40,928 bases of DNA from Comamonadaceae bacterium (GTDB lineage: Bacteria; Pseudomonadota; Gammaproteobacteria; Burkholderiales; Burkholderiaceae_C), in the NCBI GenBank assembly GCA_025356545.1, contig JANXSU010000032.1, forward strand, positions 1 to 40,928, written 5' to 3'. Both the position numbers and the translations under genes were made by a program. Positions 24,705-33,570 of this stretch are shown here, one piece after another. Numbering within the stretch: position 1 is the stretch's first letter; each line of letters opens with the position of its first letter. A model generated the notes under the pieces. That model had not been told where the DNA came from. It worked only from the letters and a program-made list of their open reading frames with translations, and did not search any database.

Positions 24705-25754
24705 TTACTTTTGTACGGGATCAACCACGCGCAGTAAGGCCTCCAAACACTCGGCCTGACTTGCACTTAAAGGCTGGGCCACGATCACCGTCAAACCACG
24801 TTGAACCTCCGTGTCTGAAGGCAGCGTGTCAGGCGTGACTTCGGGTTGTGGCTCAAAGGGTGCGAGTTGCACCAGCCACGGCCCTTGTTCTGTCAGCACT
24901 CGGCCTTTGAGGCGCAGCAGTGCGGGGCCTAGGCTGGCTTGTAGCATTTGAATTTTCATCAATAGTGCGTGACCATTTACCACTTGGGGCAAGGGCCACC
25001 AGTGCGCCTGGGCTGAGTGCTCATGCGCTTGACCCTGAACGTGCGCATGGTCATGGTCATGCGCGTGATGCTGCGTAACATGGGACGACAACCCAGCGCT
25101 CTCTTGCAAACTTTGCAGCATCTGCGCTGCCGACAAACTGGCTTGCGCTGAGGTGATGATGGAAACTTGCGCCCCCTGGTGCACGAGTTGGTGTTCCAAG
25201 CGTTGCTTCAAACGGCTCAAGACTGCGTTGTCCACCAAATCCGTCTTGGTCAGCACCAACACATTCGCCCCGCTCAGTTGCGCACGCGCTTCGGCGTGCT
25301 GGCTCAAGACAGCATCGGCCGTGGCGGCACTCAGGCAGGTGATGACCCCCGCCAGCCGATAGCGTTCGCGCAGCAAATCACTGTCATGCAGGGCCTGCAC
25401 CACCGGGGCTGGTTCGGCCAGACCCGTGGTCTCAATCACCAAACTGGGGAAGCGCGGCATGCGCCGGTGCAGTCGGGCCCAAAACAAATCTTCCATCGCC
25501 TCAGCCAAGCCCGGCAAACCGGTACAGCAGACGCAAGCGTTGGCCACCAGGGTCGCCGACTCGCTGGCCACGCTCAACAACTGGTTGTCCAGCCCCACCT
25601 CGCCCAGTTCATTGATGATGAGCGCGGCCTCGCTCAACTCAGGCTGCGCGAGCCATGCTTTGAGCAGGCTGGTCTTGCCGCTGCCCAGGTAACCGGTGAG
25701 CAGATACACTGGAATACGAGAGTCAGTGACAGGCGGCGGGACAGTGGGGTTCAT
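24705..25754 (-). CDS. COG0523 (CobW-like) G3E GTPase, metal chaperone
   Basis: 349-residue GTPase: P-loop GYLGSGKTSL, Walker B/E motif INELGEVGLD, the metal-binding CVCC motif, and a TKTD guanine motif. A His-rich segment (HHAHDHDHAH and HEHSAQAH, near residues 225-250) suits binding of Ni, Co or Zn. Divergent from nikR with only 47 nt between, and close to a NiCoT gene, so nickel or cobalt delivery is more likely than zinc. ATG 25754 is chosen over an upstream in-frame start at 25781 by family length. The gene product name cannot be narrowed further. Confidence 0.88.
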   Translation of the reverse strand: MNPTVPPPVTDSRIPVYLLTGYLGSGKTSLLKAWLAQPELSEAALIINELGEVGLDNQLLSVASESATLVANACVCCTGLPGLAEAMEDLFWARLHRRMPRFPSLVIETTGLAEPAPVVQALHDSDLLRERYRLAGVITCLSAATADAVLSQHAEARAQLSGANVLVLTKTDLVDNAVLSRLKQRLEHQLVHQGAQVSIITSAQASLSAAQMLQSLQESAGLSSHVTQHHAHDHDHAHVQGQAHEHSAQAHWWPLPQVVNGHALLMKIQMLQASLGPALLRLKGRVLTEQGPWLVQLAPFEPQPEVTPDTLPSDTEVQRGLTVIVAQPLSASQAECLEALLRVVDPVQK

Positions 25755-25801
25755 ACGCAATGAGCTGGAGCAATGGGCCAAGGCAGTAAAGGAATATTCG
25801 C

Positions 25802-26272
25802 ATGGAACGTATCACCATTTCAATTGAGCCCGAGCTGGCGGCGGTGCTCGATCAATTGACCGAGAAAAACGGTTACAGCTCGCGCTCGGAAGCGCTGCGT
25901 GATCTGATTCGCGGTTGGCACTCGCAAGAGGCCCTGCGCCATGAGAAGAGCGAGCATTGTATTGCCCACATCGGCTATGTGTACAAGCACCATGACCGCA
26001 CCATGGCCGAGCGCATTGCCAACATCGCGCACGAGCACCACCACCTGACGGTGTCGAGCATGCACCTGCACCTGGATCATGACAATTGCTTGGAAGTGGC
26101 TTTTTTGCGCGGTTTGACGCAAGAGGTGCGCCAGTACGCCAACCGTGTGGTGGCGCTGACGGGCGTGCGCCACGGTTCAGTCCACATCATTCCCGTGACA
26201 CTGGACAACGGTGGCAAACGCCATAGCCATGGCGACGGCCTACACCACGTGCATTTGCAGCCGGCGAGTTAA
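25802..26272 (+). CDS. nikR: Nickel-responsive transcriptional regulator NikR
   Basis: 156-residue ribbon-helix-helix regulator. Residues 1-45 form the RHH DNA-binding domain (ERITISIEPELAAVLDQL). The C-terminal ACT-like domain has the nickel ligands in order: H77, H88, H90 and C96 (SMHLHLDHDNCLEV), matching E. coli NikR numbering plus one. It should repress nickel uptake when nickel is ample; the likely target is the NiCoT gene just downstream, whose 3' end overlaps nikR by 33 nt on the opposite strand. The His-rich tail near the C-terminus is encoded in this overlap. Confidence 0.93.
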   Translation: MERITISIEPELAAVLDQLTEKNGYSSRSEALRDLIRGWHSQEALRHEKSEHCIAHIGYVYKHHDRTMAERIANIAHEHHHLTVSSMHLHLDHDNCLEVAFLRGLTQEVRQYANRVVALTGVRHGSVHIIPVTLDNGGKRHSHGDGLHHVHLQPAS

Positions 26273-27070
26273 AGTTTGACGCTGAAAGTGCCAGCGGCTG
26301 ATGGCATACACACCCAGCAGAGTGAGCGTGATGCCTGCACCAATCCATAGGCCGTAAGCCTCCCAGGCGGCTTCTAGCGGTGCAAAGTGCGCTTTGCTGT
26401 GGCTCACCCCCACCACCATCAAAGCCAGGCCTGCAATCACCCCGCTCATGATGCGTCCGGCTTGCTGCGCCACGCGCTCACTGCGGCGCACCAGCCAGTG
26501 CATGAGCAAGCCGTTGCCGGTATCGGCCAGCATCATGCCCAGGCCAAAACAACCCGCCAGTAAAAACACCATGCCAAACCCGCCCAGTTCATGGCCTTTT
26601 GCGGCCATCAAACCGGCCTGCGCCAAAGAGTCCAGCGAAATCGCAAAGGCAAAGCCCACGCCCACGGGGTGCGCCAGCGGCCCCATAACGCGCAAGACCA
26701 GCGCGGCCCATGAGCCCGCCACGGGGCCATGTGAATGCGTGTGTGCATGAGCCCCAACACAGTGCCGTAAGTTGACCAGCGCGAGCCAGACCAGAAAAGC
26801 GCTCGACACCCACAAGCCCATCTCGTCAAGCCATGCGGGCAATTGCACACCTTGCCAGTAAAAAACGGAGGTAGCCAACAAAATCGTCAGACTATGACCA
26901 CAGGCAAATTGAAACCCTGTCATGCGCGCAGCCCAGTAAGCGTGCGCGCGAAAACGCATCCGGGTCAGCCCATCAATCGCCGCGATATGGTCCGGGTCCA
27001 TGCCATGGCGCACGCCCAGCGCCAGGAGAAGACCCAAGGTGGCCCAGAGGGAGGATGTGGTGGAAACCAT
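26240..27070 (-). CDS. Nickel/cobalt transporter, NiCoT family
   Basis: 276-residue inner-membrane transporter with about eight segments. The NiCoT signature RHGMDPDHIAAIDG in segment II binds the metal, with further family segments FACGHSLTILLATS and GFAFAISLDSLAQAG. ATG 27070 is immediately preceded by a 29-nt inverted repeat and has no Shine-Dalgarno, so translation may be leaderless or controlled by that element. The gene converges on nikR and overlaps it by 33 nt. Confidence 0.9.
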   Translation of the reverse strand: MVSTTSSLWATLGLLLALGVRHGMDPDHIAAIDGLTRMRFRAHAYWAARMTGFQFACGHSLTILLATSVFYWQGVQLPAWLDEMGLWVSSAFLVWLALVNLRHCVGAHAHTHSHGPVAGSWAALVLRVMGPLAHPVGVGFAFAISLDSLAQAGLMAAKGHELGGFGMVFLLAGCFGLGMMLADTGNGLLMHWLVRRSERVAQQAGRIMSGVIAGLALMVVGVSHSKAHFAPLEAAWEAYGLWIGAGITLTLLGVYAISRWHFQRQTLTRRLQMHVV

Positions 27071-27099
27071 GGTGTGATGATTTTAGTTTTCATCACACC
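27071..27099 (-). promoter_or_regulatory. Putative NikR operator abutting the NiCoT start codon
   Basis: Perfect 10-nt arms GGTGTGATGA and TCATCACACC are separated by 9 nt. GTGTGA/TCACAC half-sites with a 15-nt spacer resemble the NikR operator class (GTATGA-N16-TCATAC in E. coli). The arm touches the ATG, leaving no room for a ribosome site. A second 12-bp palindrome, CGGGTTAACCCG, lies at 27111-27122. Confidence 0.6.
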
Positions 27100-27193
27100 T
27101 GTGGAAAATTCGGGTTAACCCGCTGTTTTCATCCCTGCGGCATTCGAACTTGTGGTCTTGTTATGGGCCATTGCCCTGCCTGGCAGCGGGTGC

Positions 27194-27841
27194 TCATGAT
27201 TTAGGCGTCGGCTTAACCTCCACAAAAGACTTCACCTGCGACACACCCTCTGTATCGTTGAGAATGGCCAGCACGGTTTTGAGTTCCATTTGGTTTTGGG
27301 CTCGGCCAATCAGGTAAGTGATGTTGCGCACCGAACGCCAGCGGTAGTTAACGGATGTCACATCGACGTGTGCGATGAGTTTGGCCGAGATTTTTGTTTC
27401 AATCCAGAGGTCCCCGACCACTCGGCTTAAGCCCTCTTTGGGCGCTTCATCTGGGTACAGACTAGCGTTCACTCGTCGCGCCTGCTCGACCGTGGATACG
27501 ACTTGAAGTTCGTCGTGGATTTTTTTGCTGCGCTTGTCTGCATGCGCGAGTTTGATCAGCTCCTGTTTGGTTTTAGGGTCAGAGACCGTCCCCGTGAGCA
27601 AGACGCGCAGCTCCCAAACATCGGCATTCACATCCAGCAAGAGCTTGTTATCCCGATCTGACAAGACCGACAGAAAGTTAACCCCAATTTGCGTGTCAGT
27701 AATCTGGTCATCGGTTTGACGATCTTCCCGAAGTTTCTTGGCGGTCGCAAGCACGAGGGCAGTGCAACCTGTGGTGCCCAAGGCGATACACAACATCAAA
27801 CCGACAAGGGCAAGCCTTGACCTGCATAAAAATAATTTCAT
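27194..27841 (-). CDS. BON-domain lipoprotein
   Basis: 215-residue outer-membrane or periplasmic lipoprotein: signal peptide with lipobox LGTTGC (lipidated cysteine about residue 26), then two BON domains, the first around residues 45-110 (TQIGVNFLSVL... VLLTGTVSDPK) and the second around 140-210. BON proteins of this type (osmY/dolP-like) help maintain the envelope. It is probably a single-gene unit; 100 nt without features separate it from hemW downstream of its start side. Confidence 0.87.
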   Translation of the reverse strand: MKLFLCRSRLALVGLMLCIALGTTGCTALVLATAKKLREDRQTDDQITDTQIGVNFLSVLSDRDNKLLLDVNADVWELRVLLTGTVSDPKTKQELIKLAHADKRSKKIHDELQVVSTVEQARRVNASLYPDEAPKEGLSRVVGDLWIETKISAKLIAHVDVTSVNYRWRSVRNITYLIGRAQNQMELKTVLAILNDTEGVSQVKSFVEVKPTPKS

Positions 27842-27941
27842 GCTGCACCATAGCCAGTGCAGCGCCGCTCATACGCAAGTGAACGTGAGCGTTGTCAGGA
27901 CTTGTGTGCTGGAAATAACCATCACACCCTGAAGAACAGTT

Positions 27942-29195
27942 TCAAGCCGTATCGTTCAGAAACAAGGTTTGCAAGTCACTCAAAAAATCGAAGCCACGCT
28001 CGGTCGGCCAGACGCGCTGAAAGTCGCGCGCTATCAGGCCTTTGGCTTCAGCCTCTTGCAACCCGGCCTGGATGGCGGTGATGGCCAGGCCGGTGCGCTC
28101 TGAAAACTCGGCCAACGAAAAACCCTGACGCAGACGCAGCGCGTTGAGCATGAACTCAAACGGCAGATCTGCGCGGCCGACCTCCGTTTCTTGCGCCATG
28201 GCCTGCCCCAGAACGGCTTTTTCCATGTAGAGCCGGGGGTCGCGCAAGCGCACCTGGCGCACGATGCGGTGCGCGAAGCTGAGCTTGCTGTGCGCCCCGG
28301 CCCCAATGCCCAGATAGTCGCCAAACTGCCAGTAGTTGAGGTTGTGACGGCTGTGGTGGCCGGTGCGTGCGTAGGCCGACACCTCGTAGCGATCCAGGCC
28401 CGCCAGCTGGGTGCGCTCGGTGATGAGGTCGAGCATGGCGTAGGCCATATCTTCCTCGGGAATCACGGGCGGGTACTTCGCGAAATAGGTGTTGGGCTCA
28501 ATGGTGAGGTGGTAGATGGACAGGTGGGGTGGCGCTAAGGCCAGTGCCTGATCCACGTCTTGCCGTAGCTGCTCAATGCTCTGGCCCGGCAGTGCGTACA
28601 TCAGATCCAAATTGAAGGTGTCAAACGCCTGTGCAGCTTCTTCTAACGCTGCAATGGCTTGGGCGCGGTCATGTACGCGCCCTAACGCCTTCAAGTGTTC
28701 GTCATTGAAGCTTTGCACACCGACCGACAAGCGCGTGACGCCCGCGCTGCGGTAGGCTCGGAAACGGTCTTTCTCAAAGGTGCCGGGGTTGGCTTCTAGC
28801 GTGATTTCACAGCCTGCCGAGAGTTTGAGGCGAGCCCGGATGTCACTCAGCAGGCGCTCAATGGCGTGCGGCGAGAACAGACTGGGCGTGCCACCGCCAA
28901 TGAAAATGGTGTGAATGGTGCGGCCCCAGATCAGCGGCAGGGCGGCCTCCAGGTCGGCCATGAGCGCATCAAGGTAACGCTGCTCGGGCAGCTCGCCGCT
29001 GCTCATTTCATGCGAGTTGAAATCGCAGTAGGGGCATTTCTTCAGACACCAGGGCAGGTGCACGTAGAGCGAAAGTGGCGGCAGGGCGGCCAGTTGCAAG
29101 GTGCCGGGGCGCAGGTAGTGCTGGATGTCAGGCATGGCCTGCTGCCCCGCCGAGACAACAGGAATGGTGAGCGGTACTTTCACAGGCAAGCTCAC
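27942..29195 (-). CDS. hemW: Radical SAM protein HemW (heme chaperone)
   Basis: About 417 residues; radical-SAM motif LPWCLKKCPYCDFNSHE (CX3CX2C) and downstream GGGTPSLF. HemW-type proteins lack coproporphyrinogen oxidase activity and insert heme into respiratory enzymes; older annotation calls them HemN-like. Start is ambiguous: GTG 29195 overlaps the rdgB stop (GTGA) and suggests coupling, while ATG 29135 gives a protein closer to the usual start. I used the coupled start. Operon with rdgB and rph. Confidence 0.9.
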   Translation of the reverse strand: MSLPVKVPLTIPVVSAGQQAMPDIQHYLRPGTLQLAALPPLSLYVHLPWCLKKCPYCDFNSHEMSSGELPEQRYLDALMADLEAALPLIWGRTIHTIFIGGGTPSLFSPHAIERLLSDIRARLKLSAGCEITLEANPGTFEKDRFRAYRSAGVTRLSVGVQSFNDEHLKALGRVHDRAQAIAALEEAAQAFDTFNLDLMYALPGQSIEQLRQDVDQALALAPPHLSIYHLTIEPNTYFAKYPPVIPEEDMAYAMLDLITERTQLAGLDRYEVSAYARTGHHSRHNLNYWQFGDYLGIGAGAHSKLSFAHRIVRQVRLRDPRLYMEKAVLGQAMAQETEVGRADLPFEFMLNALRLRQGFSLAEFSERTGLAITAIQAGLQEAEAKGLIARDFQRVWPTERGFDFLSDLQTLFLNDTA

Positions 29196-29797
29196 AACCA
29201 ACGCTCACGAATCAAGTTGACCATGACCTGCGCCGCTTGACCGCGATGACTGTGCTGGTTCTTCACCTCGGTGGGCAACTGAGCAAAGGTTTGTCCGACG
29301 GCGGGGATGAACATCACCGGGTCGAAGCCAAATCCGTTCGTGCCCACGGGCTCGCGTGTGATCTCACCCACCACGCGGCCCACCGCAATCAGCGGCTCCG
29401 GGTCATCGGCCGAGCGCAGCGCCACCAGCGTGCTGACCAGAGCAGCGCGGCGGTTGCTGATGCCCTGCATCTGCTCCAGCAAGGCGCGCACGTTGTTGTC
29501 ATCACCCTTGGCGTAGCCAAACTGGGTGGCGTAGAAAGCCGTGTCCACACCGGGCAGACCACCAAAAGCGTCCACGCACAAGCCCGCATCGTCGGCCAGC
29601 GCGGGCAGGCCGCTGAGAAGCGATGCATGGCGGGCCTTGGCCAGCGCATTTTCAACAAAGGTGCGGTGCGGCTCTTCGGCCTCGGGAATGTTCAACTCAG
29701 ACTGGCGCACCAGTTGCAAGCCGGTGCTGCCCAACATGGCCTGCAACTCGCTCAGCTTGCCGGGGTTGTTTGATGCGAGAACGATTTTTAGATTCAA
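29192..29797 (-). CDS. rdgB: XTP/dITP diphosphatase RdgB (HAM1)
   Basis: About 201 residues. Removes non-canonical purine nucleotides (XTP, dITP) from the pool. N-terminal KIVLASNNPGKLSEL motif, ADDAGLCVDAFGG and the C-terminal EVKNQHSHRG are typical. I use TTG 29797, which has GTGGAG 5 nt upstream; GTG 29809 is the alternative but lacks a ribosome site at proper distance. It overlaps hemW by 4 nt. Confidence 0.93.
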   Translation of the reverse strand: MNLKIVLASNNPGKLSELQAMLGSTGLQLVRQSELNIPEAEEPHRTFVENALAKARHASLLSGLPALADDAGLCVDAFGGLPGVDTAFYATQFGYAKGDDNNVRALLEQMQGISNRRAALVSTLVALRSADDPEPLIAVGRVVGEITREPVGTNGFGFDPVMFIPAVGQTFAQLPTEVKNQHSHRGQAAQVMVNLIRERWL

Positions 29798-29823
29798 AAG
29801 TGGCTCCACCCCTTTAAATAGTA

Positions 29824-29849
29824 GCGAAAGTAGCTACTATTTTGATAGC
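29824..29849 (-). repeat. 26-nt interspersed repeat, copy C, at the rph 3' end
   Basis: Reads GCTATC-N8-AGCTACTTTCGC on the minus strand, same length and conserved positions as copies at 16248-16273 and 16948-16973. It overlaps the last four codons and stop of rph and lies in front of rdgB. Confidence 0.6.
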
Positions 29850-30565
29850 GATTTAGTCTGTAGCTGGATCAGCTCGGCAATGCCTTGTTCGGCCAAGCTC
29901 AATAAACTGTCCATTTGTGTGCGGGTAAAGGCCATGCCTTCGGCGGTGCCTTGAATCTCGACAAAATGGCCCGCTCCGTTCATCACCACGTTCATGTCGG
30001 TGTCGCACGCCGAGTCTTCGCTGTAGTCCAGGTCAAGCAAGGCCATGCCTTGCTTGAGACCGACCGAGACAGCGGCTACAGAGCCGGTGATGGGTGACTC
30101 GGTCAACTTGCCTTCTTTAAGCAGCCAGCTCACTGCGTCCTGTGCAGCCACAAAAGCGCCGGTAATAGCCGCCGTGCGCGTACCGCCATCGGCCTGTAGC
30201 ACATCACAATCCAGCGCAAGGGTGCGCTCACCCAGCTTACCCAGATCAAACACGGCACGCAGGGATCGGCCAATCAGGCGCTGGATTTCCTGGGTGCGAC
30301 CGCTTTGTTTGCCGCGCGCGGCCTCGCGGTCGTTGCGCTTGTGCGTGGCGCGCGGCAGCATACCGTACTCGGCCGTGACCCAACCCTGGCCCGTGCCGCG
30401 CTGATGGGGTGGCACTTTTTCTTCGACCGAGGCGGTGCACAGCACCCGGGTGTTGCCAAATTCAATCAGCACCGAGCCTTCGGCGTGCAGGGTGTAGCCA
30501 CGGGTGATGCGCACCGGGCGCAACTGGTTGGCGGTCCGCGCGTTGCTTCTCAAAAAATCAGTCAT
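29837..30565 (-). CDS. rph: Ribonuclease PH
   Basis: 242-residue phosphorolytic exoribonuclease that trims tRNA 3' ends. The family start [20 protein letters not shown] is followed by [16 protein letters not shown] and the phosphate-site region [18 protein letters not shown]. The final residues (TKSLSK) come from an interspersed repeat that replaces the usual C-terminus, outside the catalytic core. First gene of the rph-rdgB-hemW group. A 54-nt gap separates it from the phosphatase gene upstream. Confidence 0.95.
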   Translation of the reverse strand: MTDFLRSNARTANQLRPVRITRGYTLHAEGSVLIEFGNTRVLCTASVEEKVPPHQRGTGQGWVTAEYGMLPRATHKRNDREAARGKQSGRTQEIQRLIGRSLRAVFDLGKLGERTLALDCDVLQADGGTRTAAITGAFVAAQDAVSWLLKEGKLTESPITGSVAAVSVGLKQGMALLDLDYSEDSACDTDMNVVMNGAGHFVEIQGTAEGMAFTRTQMDSLLSLAEQGIAELIQLQTKSLSK

Positions 30566-30619
30566 GAATCAGTAGTAAATAGGCAGAAAAAATGGCATAA
30601 CTGGTGTCAGCCGTAAGTC

Positions 30620-31534
30620 TTATTTTTTCTTGACTGAAGAGCGCCGTATGGCATCGTTGATTTCTGCAATAGATCGCTCAATCTCTTCGTCGTTCAAGTC
30701 ATCAGACAAATTATCGTAGCCACCGGCTTGAACAGTTGAGGCACAAACGCCTTCGTCCATGCTCTGCGTGGAGACGCTAACCCGGGTGGCCTCAAAAACA
30801 TCGGGGGTTTCCCATTCAAGTGCCAAAGCCGTCACGTTATCACTGCTGTTGCCGGCCTTAATCAGGGCCCTGTCCACCAGATCACGAACCGCCTCAGCCA
30901 CCGTTTTATTAGCTAATTCATACACGATTTCAATATCGCTCAAGCTGCCCCATAGACCATCGGAGCACAGCAATATCTTGTCTCCTTCCTTCAAGGCCAC
31001 AGGCCCGGTGATTTCAAACACCGGCGGGGTAGGGGAGCCCAAGCAGGTGTAGAGCATGTTCCGATTGACTCCTTCACTCAACTTCTCATTGGTCGAGTTA
31101 CCCTGCTTTTGTTCAACGTAGGAGTGGTCACGTGTTTTGGCCAACAGCTCACCATCACGCACCAGGTACAAACGCGAATCACCACAATGGATCCAGCTGA
31201 TGCCGCCCTCTTGAATCAAGGCAGCCACCAAAGTGGTGCGCGGGGAATCAGACATCCCTTTTTCGATTGAATACCGCTGTATTTTCCGGTCTGTGATTTT
31301 AATGGCCCGCTCTAAAAAAGAGTACGCATCGTCAATCCCGGTTTTGGAATCGTTCTGGAACAAGCCCGTCATGACTTGCAGGGCCATCTGGGAAGCAACT
31401 TCTCCTTGAGGGTGTCCACCCAAACCATCAGCCACCAAAAAGAAGCTTGCATTGCGGGTGTAGGAATAACCCATACGGTCTTGGTTGACCTCTCGCCCGC
31501 CGATACGACTGAGCTGAAATACAGAAAATTTCAT
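30620..31534 (-). CDS. PP2C-family Ser/Thr protein phosphatase (Stp-like)
   Basis: 304 residues. All metal-binding motifs of the PPM family are visible: GGREVNQDRMGYS, LVADGLGGHPQGE, WIHCGDSRLYLV, LLCSDGLWG and SSDNVTAL. It should reverse phosphorylation by the kinase encoded upstream; its ATG overlaps the kinase stop (ATGA). The C-terminal 50 residues are acidic (DDLNDEEIERS). Targets are unknown. Confidence 0.92.
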   Translation of the reverse strand: MKFSVFQLSRIGGREVNQDRMGYSYTRNASFFLVADGLGGHPQGEVASQMALQVMTGLFQNDSKTGIDDAYSFLERAIKITDRKIQRYSIEKGMSDSPRTTLVAALIQEGGISWIHCGDSRLYLVRDGELLAKTRDHSYVEQKQGNSTNEKLSEGVNRNMLYTCLGSPTPPVFEITGPVALKEGDKILLCSDGLWGSLSDIEIVYELANKTVAEAVRDLVDRALIKAGNSSDNVTALALEWETPDVFEATRVSVSTQSMDEGVCASTVQAGGYDNLSDDLNDEEIERSIAEINDAIRRSSVKKK

Positions 31535-32598
31535 TTTTTCTTTCCGCCGGCGTCAGCGGCACCTCTGACGCTTTTTTTGCTGTCAGTCAACATGCTGTCA
31601 AACTGCATACGCACCTTTTCACCCATGGTCAATTTCGTATAGCGACGCTCCCCCTCGCGATTGATTTCCTTTTGCAAGGCGAACACCGACTGGGGCCGAG
31701 CGAGCGGGTCCAGTGCCATGCACCACTCAACTACTTCAATCAAATTGTCTGAGTAAATGCCGCGTAACCGGGAGAGCGCGGTAGCAAAGCGGTCTTTCTC
31801 CTTTCGCTGTGGTGCTTCGTTAGGCGGGTAGCCTTGCATGCAGGAATAAATGCAGGCGCCAATGGCATAAATGTCAGTCCAAGGGCCCATGGGGGTGTCA
31901 CGACGGTACATCTCGGGGGCCGCAAAGCCCGGTGTGTACATAGGTCGAATGAAGTTTCCCTCTTTGCTAAGTACCTCGCGTGCGGCGCCAAAATCAATCA
32001 GAACTGAGCGGTTGTCATCCGTGACGAAAATATTCGCAGGCTTGATGTCCAAATGCAACATCTTGTGCTGATGAACGATGCGCAAACCGCGCAGAATCTC
32101 ATCGAACAAAGAGAGAATTGTGGACTCACGAAATACTTTTTGATTCTTGAGGTCCTTGGCGGTAATGATGAAGTCTTGGAGGGATGCGCCTTCCAGGTAA
32201 TTCATCACCATGTAAACCGTTTCGTTTTCACGGAAGAAATTCAGCACGCTCACCACCGAGGGGTGAGATATCTGGGCCAAGGAGCGTCCTTCTTCAAAAA
32301 AACTCTTCAAGCCCAGACGGTACAAGGAGAGTTTTTCCGGCTGCACTCGAGGCGTCAACTCACCCGGCTCCCGGGTCGCAAGCGACGCGGGTAGATACTC
32401 TTTAATTGCGACCTGCAGTCCTTCTGTATCCAGCGCCAGATAAACCACACCAAACCCACCCGCTGCAACTTTGCGAACGATCTTGTAACCGCCAATGACG
32501 GTGTCTGGTGCGAGAGGGGCGGGTTTGACCTTTGACATATTTTCTGACCCGGTACTAAGTTGATCCGGCGCAACCCGGTTATTCTTGGGCCTACTCAA
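31531..32598 (-). CDS. Eukaryotic-like Ser/Thr protein kinase
   Basis: About 355 residues with a full Hanks-type kinase domain: glycine loop AAGGFGVVYLA, lysine in VAIKEYLP, catalytic loop LDIKPANI, IDFGAAREV (DFG) and APEMYRR. No membrane segment or sensor domain follows; the end is basic (GGKKK). Start is uncertain: TTG 32598 has AAGGG upstream, ATG 32538 has none. Divergent from yicC by 17 nt. Forms a kinase-phosphatase pair with the next gene. Confidence 0.9.
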   Translation of the reverse strand: MSRPKNNRVAPDQLSTGSENMSKVKPAPLAPDTVIGGYKIVRKVAAGGFGVVYLALDTEGLQVAIKEYLPASLATREPGELTPRVQPEKLSLYRLGLKSFFEEGRSLAQISHPSVVSVLNFFRENETVYMVMNYLEGASLQDFIITAKDLKNQKVFRESTILSLFDEILRGLRIVHQHKMLHLDIKPANIFVTDDNRSVLIDFGAAREVLSKEGNFIRPMYTPGFAAPEMYRRDTPMGPWTDIYAIGACIYSCMQGYPPNEAPQRKEKDRFATALSRLRGIYSDNLIEVVEWCMALDPLARPQSVFALQKEINREGERRYTKLTMGEKVRMQFDSMLTDSKKSVRGAADAGGKKK

Positions 32599-32615
32599 CT
32601 GACCCTTAAATTGCC

Positions 32616-33533
32616 ATGCCAGTTTACAGCATGACTGGCTATGCCAGCCTCCAGAACACCACTGCGAGCCCCTCTACAGCGCCGGATGCTAAGGGGGCTA
32701 CAAGTGGTCACCTCGGTCTTGAAATCCGCTCTGTCAACAGCCGATTCCTGGACTTATCATTTCGACTACCTGAGGAATTGCGGCAACATGAGCCCGCCCT
32801 GCGCGAACTACTGACGGGTAAGCTGAAGCGAGGCAAAGTAGAGGTTCGAATTGCTGTAGAAAGCGGGTCAGCCAACACAATTCCAGACCCAACTCCGGCC
32901 TTGTTACAACGACTCAACACCGTCCAGGACAACGTCCTGGCATGGCTGCCCAAGGCCAATGCCTTGAGCGTGTCCGACATCCTTAAGCTGGCCTCCAGCA
33001 CACAGGGAGCCGCCCGCGACTGGGATGAGGCTGTTCTGCCCTTAGCTGAAAAGACCCTGAAAGATTTGCTCTCGGCCCGACAACGCGAAGGGGGTCGACT
33101 CGCCAGCATGCTGCTAGAACGCATCGGACAACTGCGACTGCTAGCGCAGCAAGCTTTGCCCCTGGTGCCGCAACTCGTGACCCAGCAGCGACAGCGCTTT
33201 CTGGAGCGCTGGAAGGAGGCCATGGCCTTGACCGAAGGCAGCGCCACACCCGAATCGGCCCAGGACCGAGCACTGACTGAGGCGACGGCTTTTGCTATTC
33301 GCATCGACGTGAACGAAGAAATCACCCGCCTCAACTCCCATCTGGATGAGGTGGAGCGGCTAATAACCAAAGGCGGAGAAGTTGGCAAGCGGCTTGATTT
33401 TTTGATCCAGGAAATGCACCGTGAGGCCAACACCATGGGTTCCAAGTCAGCTGCGCTGGAGTTGACTCATATTTCCGTAGACATGAAGGTCCTGATTGAG
33501 CAGATGCGCGAACAGGTCCAAAACATAGAATAG
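32616..33533 (+). CDS. yicC: YicC-family endoribonuclease
   Basis: 305 residues, with the N-terminal MTGYASLQ of the YicC family, RSVNSRFLDLSFRLPEEL, and the conserved C-terminal IQEMHREANTMGSKS. YicC-type proteins are RNA endonucleases linked to stress and sRNA turnover. It precedes gmk, a conserved arrangement. No anomaly is seen. Confidence 0.93.
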   Translation: MPVYSMTGYASLQNTTASPSTAPDAKGATSGHLGLEIRSVNSRFLDLSFRLPEELRQHEPALRELLTGKLKRGKVEVRIAVESGSANTIPDPTPALLQRLNTVQDNVLAWLPKANALSVSDILKLASSTQGAARDWDEAVLPLAEKTLKDLLSARQREGGRLASMLLERIGQLRLLAQQALPLVPQLVTQQRQRFLERWKEAMALTEGSATPESAQDRALTEATAFAIRIDVNEEITRLNSHLDEVERLITKGGEVGKRLDFLIQEMHREANTMGSKSAALELTHISVDMKVLIEQMREQVQNIE

Positions 33534-33570
33534 TTTGATCGTCACCGCCCTTGCTCTTTGAGATTCACCT

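Noticed and set aside
24945-24975. Possible fourth copy of the 26-nt GCTAT-type repeat in the GTPase gene
   Set aside because: The spacing between the conserved ends does not match the other three copies.
25755-25801. Possible NikR operator between the GTPase gene and nikR
   Set aside because: Only a lone TCATAC half-site is visible; no partner at the required distance.
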